Assembly: GCA_035632215.1 (NCBI GenBank)
Contig: DASQHF010000079.1
Location: forward strand, 1 to 13,280
Direction: 5' to 3'
DNA: 13,280 nucleotides
Source: CAIYRG01 sp035632215
GTDB lineage: Bacteria; Pseudomonadota; Alphaproteobacteria; Micropepsales; Micropepsaceae
Shown here: piece after piece, positions 6,900 to 13,280 of the stretch
How the letters are laid out: each line of letters opens with the position of its first letter
Numbering within the stretch: position 1 is the first letter of the stretch
Notes under the pieces: model-generated
Databases searched by the model: none
What the model was told of the DNA's origin: nothing
Seen by the model: only the letters and a program-made list of their open reading frames with translations
Made by a program: the position numbers and the translations under genes

Positions 6900-8273
6900 C
6901 TAAGGCGTCGAGCGGACCGGCGCCCGCGACGCGACGACATCGGCTGAAGTCGTTTCGGGGCCAAGGATCATCCGTCTCTGCAAGCGGTCGAGCGCGACGC
7001 AGACGGCCGCCACCACGAGATAGGGCGCTGCTATGGCTGCGAGCACCGTCTGGAGCGACAATTTCGCGGCCAATAGAGAGCCGGCGATTAAGGGTCCGAT
7101 GATCGCGGCCGCACGCCCCATGCCCGACGCGTAGCCCACGCCGTTGCCGCGCACGACCGTCGGGTAGAATCCGCCGACGATTCCGTTCAGGGACTGATGC
7201 GTCGCCGACGAGAAGGCGAGCGCGATAATCGCGATTGCGGTGACCGCGCCCGCACCCAATCCGGGAGTCCCGAGATAGACGAGCGCCGCGCCGGCGACGG
7301 CGGCAGAGACGAGCGCGGCTCTGGGCCCGAAGCGATCGATCAGTCGCGCGAGAATGACGATCGCCACCATGGCGCCGATATAGGCATAGGAGAAGACGAA
7401 CGAAGCTTCGGTCGGCGCGAGACCTGCCTGCTCGAGGAGCACCGACAACCAGGCAGCAAGCGTCATGTAGGTCAGTGACTCGGCGAAGAAGCCGAGCCAG
7501 AGCAAAGGCGTCGCGATGCGGCGGTAACCGTCGAACAATAGCTTCAAACTGAAGCGTGTCTCGTTCGCAGGCTGCCGCAGGACGAAGCGCGCATTGCCAT
7601 CCACTTCGGGCGCCAGCCGCACGACAAGAAGCGGCAGCCTCGGATCATCCGAACGTTTGGCGGCGAGATAGGGTATGGATTCCGGAAGCCAGATCAGCAG
7701 CGCGAAGCTCAGCACGATTCCAACCGCGCCCGCGACCTCGAATACGACCGACCAACCGTAATCGGGAATGAACCAGGCAGCGACTTGCGCGATCGCGGCG
7801 TTGCCGAGCGAATAGCCGACATAACCCAACATCACAAAAGTGACTCGGTAAGGTTTCGGGGCGGTCTCGGTGAGAAACGCGATGACGTTCGGCACCACGC
7901 CGCCCATACCGAGGCCCGTCAAGAACCTCAAAACCGCGAGCTGGTCCAGAGATTGCGCGAAAACGCTGAAGAGCCCGGGCACGCTATAGGCGAGGACGCC
8001 TAAGATAGCGCCCCAGCGGCGGCCGATCCTGTCGCCGAGATAACCGAAGACAAAACTGCCGACGAGGATGCCGAAGAAGCCCGAGCTCAGCACGACGCCC
8101 ATCGCGCTGCGATCGACATGAAATGCGCGCGCGATCGCCGGCGCGCCCACATTCGAGGCGCTGAAGTCCAATCCGTCGACGAACAGGATCAGTACGCCCA
8201 AGAAGAGGATCTGGAGCTGAAACGCGCCAAGCCGCCGTTCTTCGAGAAGTGTTCCGACGTCGATCTCGCGCAT
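6900..8273 (-). CDS. MFS permease, AAHS type (PcaK-like)
   Basis: This is a 457-residue inner-membrane aromatic acid:H+ symporter candidate with about 12 hydrophobic segments. TM1 contains VDGLDFSASN, with both acidic residues of the AAHS DGFD motif present. Motif A is GYLGDRIGRRWG, followed by RFLTGLGMGGVVPN and the late GFYPTVVRGNGVGYASGMGRAA motif seen in this group. I chose ATG 8273 because MREIDVGTLLEERRLGAFQ is the usual AAHS N-terminus and the length fits the family. ATG 8357 (28 residues longer, with AGGGA upstream) is a real alternative. The frame stays open to 9074, but there it is a shadow of pcaH. It is divergent from pcaH and convergent with the decarboxylase gene. It differs clearly from the permease at 782-2017, so two distinct aromatic acids or affinities may be served. 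Confidence 0.88.
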   Translation of the reverse strand: MREIDVGTLLEERRLGAFQLQILFLGVLILFVDGLDFSASNVGAPAIARAFHVDRSAMGVVLSSGFFGILVGSFVFGYLGDRIGRRWGAILGVLAYSVPGLFSVFAQSLDQLAVLRFLTGLGMGGVVPNVIAFLTETAPKPYRVTFVMLGYVGYSLGNAAIAQVAAWFIPDYGWSVVFEVAGAVGIVLSFALLIWLPESIPYLAAKRSDDPRLPLLVVRLAPEVDGNARFVLRQPANETRFSLKLLFDGYRRIATPLLWLGFFAESLTYMTLAAWLSVLLEQAGLAPTEASFVFSYAYIGAMVAIVILARLIDRFGPRAALVSAAVAGAALVYLGTPGLGAGAVTAIAIIALAFSSATHQSLNGIVGGFYPTVVRGNGVGYASGMGRAAAIIGPLIAGSLLAAKLSLQTVLAAIAAPYLVVAAVCVALDRLQRRMILGPETTSADVVASRAPVRSTP

Positions 8274-8471
8274 GCGCCCATCCGTGCCAAGCGGCGGAGT
8301 GTGCGCGCCGGTGGCGAAGTCTTCAAGCTCGAGCGTCGAAGCGCCAATACCGGGCATATGGCCGTCCCTTCGCGATTTGGGCCCGGTTTTCGCAAGCTCT
8401 GCTGGTCCCCTTGCGCGAGCGAAACCGATTGGGTACGCCAAACGAGAGAACGCCTTAGGCGGAGAACGAGC
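8274..8471. promoter_or_regulatory. Divergent control region between AAHS permease and pcaH
   Basis: This 198 bp region (114 bp if the permease starts at 8357) must hold promoters for both directions. It contains an inverted repeat CGCAAG (8391-8396) and CTTGCG (8410-8415) with a 13-nt spacer, the size expected of a regulator dimer site. No convincing -35/-10 pair could be read on either strand. The pcaH Shine-Dalgarno GGAG lies 7 nt before its ATG. Confidence 0.35.
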
Positions 8472-9182
8472 ATGGCCGATCCGGTCCCCTACATGCACGA
8501 AGAGGCGGGCGCCCAACCGCCATCGCTTTCGCCGCCGTTCCGCGCCTCCGTTCCTCGCTCGCCCACGAAGCCCCTCGTCCACATCCCGCAGACCTTGACC
8601 GAGACGACCGGCCCAGCGGGCCAAGACGTGTGGGAAAGGCTGATGGGACCGGCGGTCAATGATTTGACGAAGCAGCACAAGGGCGCGCCCATTGGGGAGC
8701 GCATCATCCTCTCGGGCCGCGTGCTCGATGAGATGAAACGCCCGGTCGCGGGCACAATCGTCGAGATGGTGCAGGCGAATTCCTGCGGCCGCTATGCGCA
8801 TGGCTACGATCAGCATGACGCGCCGCTCGATCCGAATTTCACCGGCGTCGGGCGCGCGATCACGGATGAACAAGGCCGCTACCGCTTCATCACGGTCAAG
8901 CCCGGCGCGTACCCGTGGGCGAATGGCCGCAATACCTGGCGGCCATCGCACATCCATTTCTCGCTGATGGGTCCAGCCTTCGCGGCGCGTCTCATCACCC
9001 AGATGTATTTCCCGGGAGATCCGCTGTTTCCGTTGGATGCGATCGCGTGCTCGGTGCCTGAACCTGCGCGTCATCGGATCGTCTGCCGCTTTGATCCCGA
9101 AACGACGGAGCCCTATTGGGCGCTCTCCTATTTGTTCGACTTCGTGCTTCGCGGACGCGACGCGACGCCGATGGAGAATTGA
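8472..9182 (+). CDS. pcaH: Intradiol dioxygenase beta subunit, protocatechuate 3,4-dioxygenase type
   Basis: This is the iron-bearing subunit of protocatechuate 3,4-dioxygenase, which cleaves the ring between the two hydroxyls. It is 236 residues long, normal for PcaH. All four non-haem Fe(III) ligands are present in the right spacing: Tyr108 (GRYAH), Tyr147 (GAYPW), His160 and His162 (SHIHF). These correspond to Tyr408, Tyr447, His460 and His462 of the Pseudomonas putida enzyme. Active-site Trp149, Arg157, Gln177 and Ile191 are also kept. In contrast the position of Tyr324, which contacts the substrate carboxylate, is Phe23 (SPPFRASVPRSP). The ATG has GGAG 7 nt upstream. It is 2 bp before pcaG. 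Fold and chemistry are sure; that the natural substrate is protocatechuate is less so. Confidence 0.95.
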   Translation: MADPVPYMHEEAGAQPPSLSPPFRASVPRSPTKPLVHIPQTLTETTGPAGQDVWERLMGPAVNDLTKQHKGAPIGERIILSGRVLDEMKRPVAGTIVEMVQANSCGRYAHGYDQHDAPLDPNFTGVGRAITDEQGRYRFITVKPGAYPWANGRNTWRPSHIHFSLMGPAFAARLITQMYFPGDPLFPLDAIACSVPEPARHRIVCRFDPETTEPYWALSYLFDFVLRGRDATPMEN

Positions 9183-9184
9183 GC

Positions 9185-9826
9185 ATGGCAGGGCAAACCC
9201 CCTGGCAAACGACCGGGCCTTTCTTTCATTTCGGCCTCGCTTATAAGGGCGGCGCCGATCTCGTCGGTGACAGCGAACTTGGCGCGCGGCCGGATTTGAA
9301 CGCGCCGGGTCACGACGTCAAGACGCCACGCCATGCGGAGCGCCAAGCGACCAGAGGCTCGCGCATCGAGCTTGTGGGAAATGTCTTCGAGAACACCGGC
9401 GCGCCGGCGAACGATGCGCTGATCGAGATCTGGCAGGCGAACGCCGCCGGGCGCTACGCGCATCCGGAGGATGGGCGCCGCGCGCTCGCGCTCGATCCGG
9501 CCTTCATCGGCTATGGCCGTTCCGCCACCGATAAGGAAGGCGGCTTCCGCTTCAAGACGATCAAGCCCGGACGCGTGCCGGGACCAGGAAACACGTTGCA
9601 GGCGCCGCACATTGCTCTTGGCATCGTGGGACCCGGATTTTTGAAGCGCCTGGTGACGCGTGTCTATTTCAGCGACGCGCCGGAAAACGACGAAGACCCT
9701 ATCCTTCAGCTCGTGCCGCTCGAACGCAGGGCAACTTTGATCGCGAAGAAAGATCCTGAAGCGGCGATCTATCGCTTCGACATTCATCTCGGCGGCGCGA
9801 AGGAAACGGTCTTTTTCGAGTTTTGA
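9185..9826 (+). CDS. pcaG: Intradiol dioxygenase alpha subunit, protocatechuate 3,4-dioxygenase type
   Basis: This is the non-iron partner subunit of PcaH and completes the active site at the subunit interface. It is 213 residues long, close to the roughly 200 of known PcaG. It begins with the TPWQTTGPFFHFGL version of the family TPSQTxGPYxHIGL motif, contains EIWQANAAGRYAH (81-93) and APHIALGI (140-147), and ends YRFDIHLGG...ETVFFEF as the family does. Compared with the Pseudomonas protein, the pocket Tyr16 position is Phe13, and the Arg133 position, which faces the substrate carboxylate, is Pro150 (IVGPGF instead of FARGI). Its Shine-Dalgarno GGAG lies inside the end of pcaH, so the two subunits are translationally coupled, as expected for a 1:1 complex. 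Confidence 0.94.
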   Translation: MAGQTPWQTTGPFFHFGLAYKGGADLVGDSELGARPDLNAPGHDVKTPRHAERQATRGSRIELVGNVFENTGAPANDALIEIWQANAAGRYAHPEDGRRALALDPAFIGYGRSATDKEGGFRFKTIKPGRVPGPGNTLQAPHIALGIVGPGFLKRLVTRVYFSDAPENDEDPILQLVPLERRATLIAKKDPEAAIYRFDIHLGGAKETVFFEF

Positions 9827-9835
9827 GACCCCCAC

Positions 9836-9882
9836 CCGCTCGCGGCTCAGGCCGCTCGCGACCTCCCCGTTTCAGGGCGAGG
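9836..9882. repeat. REP-like intergenic palindromic element between pcaG and the MmgE/PrpD gene
   Basis: The sequence holds a nine-base direct repeat CCGCTCGCG (9836-9844 and 9852-9860). Overlapping it is a hairpin GCGGC-TCAG-GCCGC (9842-9855). A second imperfect stem, CCTC-c-CC...GG-c-GAGG, lies at 9862-9882. Short C-rich palindromes of this kind resemble dispersed intergenic REP elements of alphaproteobacteria and may stabilise the pcaHG message or reduce read-through. Whether it is repeated in the genome cannot be seen from one copy. Confidence 0.45.
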
Positions 9883-9904
9883 AAGAAAGAGGACGGAGAC
9901 TGAT

Positions 9905-11239
9905 ATGGAAGTAACCCGTACGCTTGCGCGCTATGTCGTGGACTCGCGTCTCACCGACATTCCGAAACCGGTCCGTGCCGAAGCCGTGCGTTCCGTCTTG
10001 AATTGGCTCGGCTGCGCGGTCGGTGCTTGCCATCACGAAGCGGTCGATTGCGCGCTAGCCGCGATGGCGCCGTTTCAAGGGCCGAAGCAGGCCTCCGTGC
10101 TCGGGCGCAGAGACAAGACGGACATCTTAAACGCCGCGCTGATGAACGGAATTACCAGCCACGTCTTCGACTTCGACGACACGCATCTCCCGACCATCAT
10201 CCACCCCGCGGGGCCGGTCGCGTCTGCGCTCTTCGCGCTTGCGGAGTACAAGCCGATGAGCGGAGCCGAGCTCTTGCACGCCTTGATCTTGGGCTTCGAA
10301 GTCGAATGCCGGATCGGCAATGCGGTCTGCCCGAACCATTATGAAGTCGGCTGGCACATCACCGGAACAGCTGGCGTGTTCGGCGGCGCGGCGGCTTCGG
10401 GCAAAGCGCTGGGGCTCGACGAGCAGCGCATGACCTGGGCGCTCGGCATCGCGGGGACCACGTCGTCTGGCTTCCGGGAGATGTTCGGAACCCACTGCAA
10501 AAGCTTCCATCCGGGCCGCGCGGCGCAGAATGGGCTATTGGCGGCGCTTCTGGCCGAGAAGAACTTCACCAGCTCGAACCAAGTGATCGAAGCCAAACGG
10601 GGCTTCGCGAATGTGATGTCCACCAAGCAGGATTATTCTCGGATCACCGAAGGCTTGGGCAAGACGTTCGAAGTGTCGATCAACTCCTATAAACCCTTTG
10701 CCTGCGGCATCGTCATCCATCCTTCGATCGACGCCTGCGTGCAGTTGAAGAAAGAGAACAAGCTCACAGGCGCCGAGATCGAGAAAGTCGAGCTGTTCGT
10801 GGCGCCGCTCGTGCTCGAGCTCACGGGCAAGCGTACGCCGCAAGTGGGCTTGGAAGGCAAGTTCAGCGTCTTCCACTCCTGCGCGGTGGCGCTCTTAGAC
10901 GGCGCGGCGGGCGAAAAGCAATACAGCGACGCGCGCGTGCGCGATCCCAAAGTGATCGCGATGCGCGAAAAGGTGGAGGCCATCATCGAGACGAAGATGC
11001 GCGACGATCAAGCCCGCGTGCGCCTGACGTTGAAAGACGGGCGCGTGCTAGAAAAGTACATCGAGCATGCGGTGGGGAGCGCCGAGGTGCCTATGACGAA
11101 CGCGCAGCTCGAGGACAAATTCCACGTCCTCTGCGACGACGTCCTGGGCCATGAGCGCGCAGCGCGGCTCTTGGCGCTCGCCTGGTCCATCGAGGAGCTC
11201 AAAGACGCAGCCGAGATCTGCCGCGCCGCCACGCCGTAG
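9905..11239 (+). CDS. MmgE/PrpD family protein (2-methylcitrate dehydratase superfamily)
   Basis: This is a 444-residue cytosolic protein of the MmgE/PrpD superfamily, which includes 2-methylcitrate dehydratase and cis-aconitate decarboxylase, enzymes of citrate-like tri- and dicarboxylates. Visible family blocks are FDFDDTH (88-94), HPAGPV (100-105), the GTHCKSFHPGRAAQNG block (195-210) with Lys199 and His202, and YKPFACGIVIHPSID (262-276). Length and block order are complete. GGAG lies 6 nt before the ATG. It follows pcaG after 78 bp and abuts the malic enzyme gene with no gap. The setting suggests hydration, dehydration or isomerisation of a ring-cleavage product such as 4-oxalomesaconate or carboxymuconate, instead of a role in propionate metabolism, since no prpB or prpC is present. 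That role is an inference. Confidence 0.91.
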   Translation: MEVTRTLARYVVDSRLTDIPKPVRAEAVRSVLNWLGCAVGACHHEAVDCALAAMAPFQGPKQASVLGRRDKTDILNAALMNGITSHVFDFDDTHLPTIIHPAGPVASALFALAEYKPMSGAELLHALILGFEVECRIGNAVCPNHYEVGWHITGTAGVFGGAAASGKALGLDEQRMTWALGIAGTTSSGFREMFGTHCKSFHPGRAAQNGLLAALLAEKNFTSSNQVIEAKRGFANVMSTKQDYSRITEGLGKTFEVSINSYKPFACGIVIHPSIDACVQLKKENKLTGAEIEKVELFVAPLVLELTGKRTPQVGLEGKFSVFHSCAVALLDGAAGEKQYSDARVRDPKVIAMREKVEAIIETKMRDDQARVRLTLKDGRVLEKYIEHAVGSAEVPMTNAQLEDKFHVLCDDVLGHERAARLLALAWSIEELKDAAEICRAATP

Positions 11240-12925
11240 ATGCCGCGTGACGAAGCGCTCGAAGTCAATCTTACCGGTTTTGATCTTCTGAACCGGCCGC
11301 TCTTGAACAAGGGCACGGCGTTTACGGAAGAAGAGCGCGAGATATTCCATCTCCATGGGCTTCTTCCGCCGCATGTCGGCACGCTCGATGAACAGGTGAC
11401 GCGGCGCTTGCGTGCGCTGCGCGCGTTCGAGAGCGAGTTCGGCCGTTATGCGTTCCTGCGCGACCTTCAGGACATGAACGAGACGCTGTTCTACGCGCTT
11501 CTCGTACGCAACCTCGAGGAGCTGCTTCCCCTCCTCTACACGCCGACGGTGGGCGAAGGCTGCCAGCGCTTTAGCGAGATCTGGCGCAAGGCTCGCGGCG
11601 TTTTCCTGAGCTATCCCAACAAGGAACGTATCCCCGAGATCCTCGCCAATCCCCATTTCGACCGTGTGCGAGTGATCGTGGTGAGCGACGGCGAGCGCAT
11701 TTTGGGCCTTGGCGATCAAGGCGCGGGCGGCATGGGAATCCCTATCGGGAAACTCTCGCTCTACACGGCCTGCGCGGGGATCCATCCAGGTGAGACTCTG
11801 CCCGTGCTTCTCGACGTCGGTACGAACAATCCCGACCGGCTCGCCGATCCGCTCTACATCGGCTGGCGCCACGAGCGCGTCCGCGGGGCGGACTACGACG
11901 ATTTCGTTGAAGCCTTCGTAGACGCGGTCGCTAAGCGCTGGCCGAACGTGCTCCTGCAATGGGAGGACTTCGCGGGCGCAAATGCGGCGCGGCTCCTCGC
12001 GCGCTATCGCGACCGGCTCTGCACCTTCAACGACGACATTCAGGGGACGGCGTCGGTAGCTGCGGCAACCCTCATGGCGGCGGTCGAAGTGACCGGCGTG
12101 CCCCTCGCCGCGCAACGAATCGTGCTGCTTGGCGCCGGATCGGCCGGCTGCGGCATCGGCTCGCTGCTTTTGACGGCCATGTGCGAAAACGGCCTGAACG
12201 AGCGCGAAGCGCAGGAACGCTTCTTCGCCGTCGACCGCGAGGGTCTGCTGGTCGAAGGGATGAACGCAGAGCCGGCGCAATGCGCGTTCCTGCAACGTCA
12301 TGCGCATGTTGCCGAATGGAAACTGCGCCACCCCGGCCGTATCGAACTTCTGGATGTCGTCGCGAATGCAAGGCCGACGGCGCTGATCGCGGTCTCAGGC
12401 CAGCCGGGCGCGATTACCGAACCCGTCGTGCGCGCGATGGCGGAGGCAAACGAGCGGCCGATCATCTTTGCGCTCTCTAATCCAACCTCGCGCGCCGAAG
12501 CGACACCCGAAGACCTGATGAGATGGAGCGATGGGCGCGCGATCATCGGGACGGGGAGCCCGTTCCCGTCGGTGAAATGGAAGGGCGCGTTCCATCCCAT
12601 TGACCAGACCAACAACTCCTACATCTTTCCGGGGCTCGGCTTGGGGGTGCTCGCGGTCAATGCGCGGCGCGTGACGGAGTGCATGTTCATGGCGGCAGCG
12701 AAGGCGCTGGCAGCACTCTCGCCCGTCAGGCGGGATCCGGAGGGGCGGTTGCTGCCGCCGGTCAACGAGCTTCGCGCGGTCGCGTTTGCGGTCGCAACCG
12801 CAGTGGCGCGCCAGGCTCAAAAGGACGGCGTCGCGAAGCCCTTGGACGATGCGGCCCTTGCCGATGCGATCCGGGCACAGATCTGGGAGCCCGTGTACCG
12901 CCCCTATCGCCGTCCGAAGGGTTGA
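11240..12925 (+). CDS. maeA: Malic enzyme, NAD-type (MaeA/SfcA-like)
   Basis: This enzyme converts malate to pyruvate, CO2 and a reduced nicotinamide. The 561 residues match the long single-domain family of E. coli MaeA and human ME2, not the shorter MaeB fusion type common in rhizobia. Catalytic features are Tyr100 (YTPTVGEGCQ), Arg153 (GERILGLGD), Lys171 (GIPIGKLSLYTACAG), the metal ligands Glu242-Asp243 (WEDF) and Asp266 (FNDDIQGTA), and the dinucleotide-binding GAGSAGCGIG (298-307). Its ATG directly follows the TAG of the MmgE/PrpD gene and no good Shine-Dalgarno precedes it, so translation is likely coupled. In this cluster it would turn C4 acids from ring cleavage into pyruvate and supply NADH, which the reductase needs. 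NAD rather than NADP preference is by family resemblance. Confidence 0.94.
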   Translation: MPRDEALEVNLTGFDLLNRPLLNKGTAFTEEEREIFHLHGLLPPHVGTLDEQVTRRLRALRAFESEFGRYAFLRDLQDMNETLFYALLVRNLEELLPLLYTPTVGEGCQRFSEIWRKARGVFLSYPNKERIPEILANPHFDRVRVIVVSDGERILGLGDQGAGGMGIPIGKLSLYTACAGIHPGETLPVLLDVGTNNPDRLADPLYIGWRHERVRGADYDDFVEAFVDAVAKRWPNVLLQWEDFAGANAARLLARYRDRLCTFNDDIQGTASVAAATLMAAVEVTGVPLAAQRIVLLGAGSAGCGIGSLLLTAMCENGLNEREAQERFFAVDREGLLVEGMNAEPAQCAFLQRHAHVAEWKLRHPGRIELLDVVANARPTALIAVSGQPGAITEPVVRAMAEANERPIIFALSNPTSRAEATPEDLMRWSDGRAIIGTGSPFPSVKWKGAFHPIDQTNNSYIFPGLGLGVLAVNARRVTECMFMAAAKALAALSPVRRDPEGRLLPPVNELRAVAFAVATAVARQAQKDGVAKPLDDAALADAIRAQIWEPVYRPYRRPKG

Positions 12926-12960
12926 CGGACGCGCAAGCGTTCTCTTTTGTGTGTCACACA
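12922..12960 (+). promoter_or_regulatory. Candidate promoter with 13-bp perfect palindrome before the extradiol dioxygenase gene
   Basis: TTGACG (12922-12927, overlapping the malic enzyme stop) and TTTTGT (12945-12950) are 17 nt apart, a plausible if weak promoter. TGTGTGTCACACA (12948-12960) is a perfect odd palindrome of 13 bp starting within the -10 box. It ends directly before the GAGGG Shine-Dalgarno of the next gene. Its position fits an operator for a GntR-, FNR/CRP- or MarR-like regulator. As RNA it could form only a small 5-bp stem. Confidence 0.38.
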
Positions 12961-12970
12961 GAGGGTTGCA

Positions 12971-13280
12971 ATGGCGCGTCTCGTGGCAGCGTTCGGGTCT
13001 TCGCACAGCATCATGCTGACGGCGACGCGCGAGGATTGGCAGGATGCCTTCCGCGAATCCGATCAGCGCATGCCGCTGTTCGACAGGACCGGCGCGGCGA
13101 AGAGCTATGCCGAGCTTCTGGCGGCGGCGCCCAAAAATTCGGAAGACCTAGCCACGGGCGAGAAGCTCGCTCTTGCCTATGACCGGACGTTCGCCGCCAT
13201 CGCGGAGCTGAAGCGTCAGATCGAGTCGACACCCCTCGATGTGCCGCTTCAGCTCCGCGATCGCGGCAAAGGTCCGATCA
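12971..13280 (+). CDS. Class III extradiol ring-cleavage dioxygenase, LigB-type catalytic subunit (partial)
   Basis: An open frame of 103 residues begins at ATG 12971 (GAGGG 5 nt upstream) and runs off the window without a stop. It starts MARLVAAFGSSHSIML. His12 in the SSH motif sits at exactly the residue number of the iron ligand His12 of LigB, the catalytic subunit of protocatechuate 4,5-dioxygenase. The following WQDAFRESDQRMPLFDR and SYAELLAAAP segments are typical of a LigB-superfamily subgroup. Such enzymes use Fe(II) to cleave next to, not between, the hydroxyls of protocatechuate, gallate or similar catechols. It follows malic enzyme by 45 bp. The remaining metal ligands and any small LigA-like subunit lie beyond the edge, so the substrate cannot be fixed. 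Confidence 0.83.
   Translation, partial: MARLVAAFGSSHSIMLTATREDWQDAFRESDQRMPLFDRTGAAKSYAELLAAAPKNSEDLATGEKLALAYDRTFAAIAELKRQIESTPLDVPLQLRDRGKGPI

Noticed and set aside
8274..9074. Upstream extension of the AAHS permease reading frame
   Set aside because: The part beyond 8472 is antisense to pcaH, whose iron ligands are all present. Only the stretch to the ATG at 8357 remains a possible alternative start.
9862..9882. Intrinsic terminator after pcaG
   Set aside because: The stem is interrupted by mismatches and is followed by a purine-rich stretch instead of a U-tract.
9905..11239. Interpretation as a methylcitrate-cycle prpD
   Set aside because: No prpB, prpC or acnD-like gene is nearby and the surroundings are aromatic ring-cleavage genes.
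11048..12331. 427-codon minus-strand open frame opposite malic enzyme
   Set aside because: The plus strand encodes a complete malic enzyme with all catalytic residues; the antisense product shows no family features.

Overview
The window looks like a chromosomal segment from a high-GC alphaproteobacterium, probably of the order Hyphomicrobiales (Rhizobiales). This rests on overall base composition, dense gene packing, the style of the glutamate synthase N-terminus and the presence of several AAHS-type aromatic acid transporters. The lineage is an inference. No tRNA, rRNA, CRISPR array, insertion sequence or phage gene was recognised.

Layout. (1) Positions 1-652, minus strand: the 5' part of gltB, a housekeeping nitrogen-assimilation gene that marks the edge of the catabolic cluster. 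(2) Positions 782-3448, minus strand: a two-gene transporter operon, with a DHA2-type MFS pump followed by an AAHS-type MFS aromatic acid permease. (3) Positions 3650-5801, plus strand: a divergent operon with a phthalate-dioxygenase-type reductase, an RraA-family aldolase or decarboxylase, and a MarR regulator. (4) Positions 5906-6895, plus strand: a 4,5-dihydroxyphthalate decarboxylase-like enzyme, convergent (4 bp between stop codons) with a second AAHS permease at 6900-8273 on the minus strand. (5) Positions 8472 to the end, plus strand: intradiol dioxygenase beta and alpha subunits (pcaH, pcaG), a MmgE/PrpD-family protein, an NAD-type malic enzyme fused head-to-tail with no gap, and the start of a class III (LigB-type) extradiol dioxygenase that runs off the window.

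How the genes may work together. The set reads as an aromatic acid catabolic island. Permeases import an aromatic acid. An electron-transfer reductase feeds an oxygenase not present in the window. A Pht5-like decarboxylase yields a catecholic acid, and dioxygenases open the ring. The unusual point is the mixture of ring-cleavage logic. PcaHG belongs to the 3,4- (ortho) route, but no pcaB, pcaC or pcaD is present. The RraA-family protein and the LigB-type enzyme instead belong with a 4,5- (meta) route that ends in pyruvate and oxaloacetate. A MmgE/PrpD protein, from a family acting on citrate-like tricarboxylates, sits where a 4-oxalomesaconate hydratase would be expected, and malic enzyme would channel the C4 product to pyruvate with NADH. 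In addition, three residues that contact substrate in characterised protocatechuate 3,4-dioxygenase appear changed in this PcaHG, while all four iron ligands are kept.

Product names come from recognised motifs and remembered family sequences. No database search was possible.
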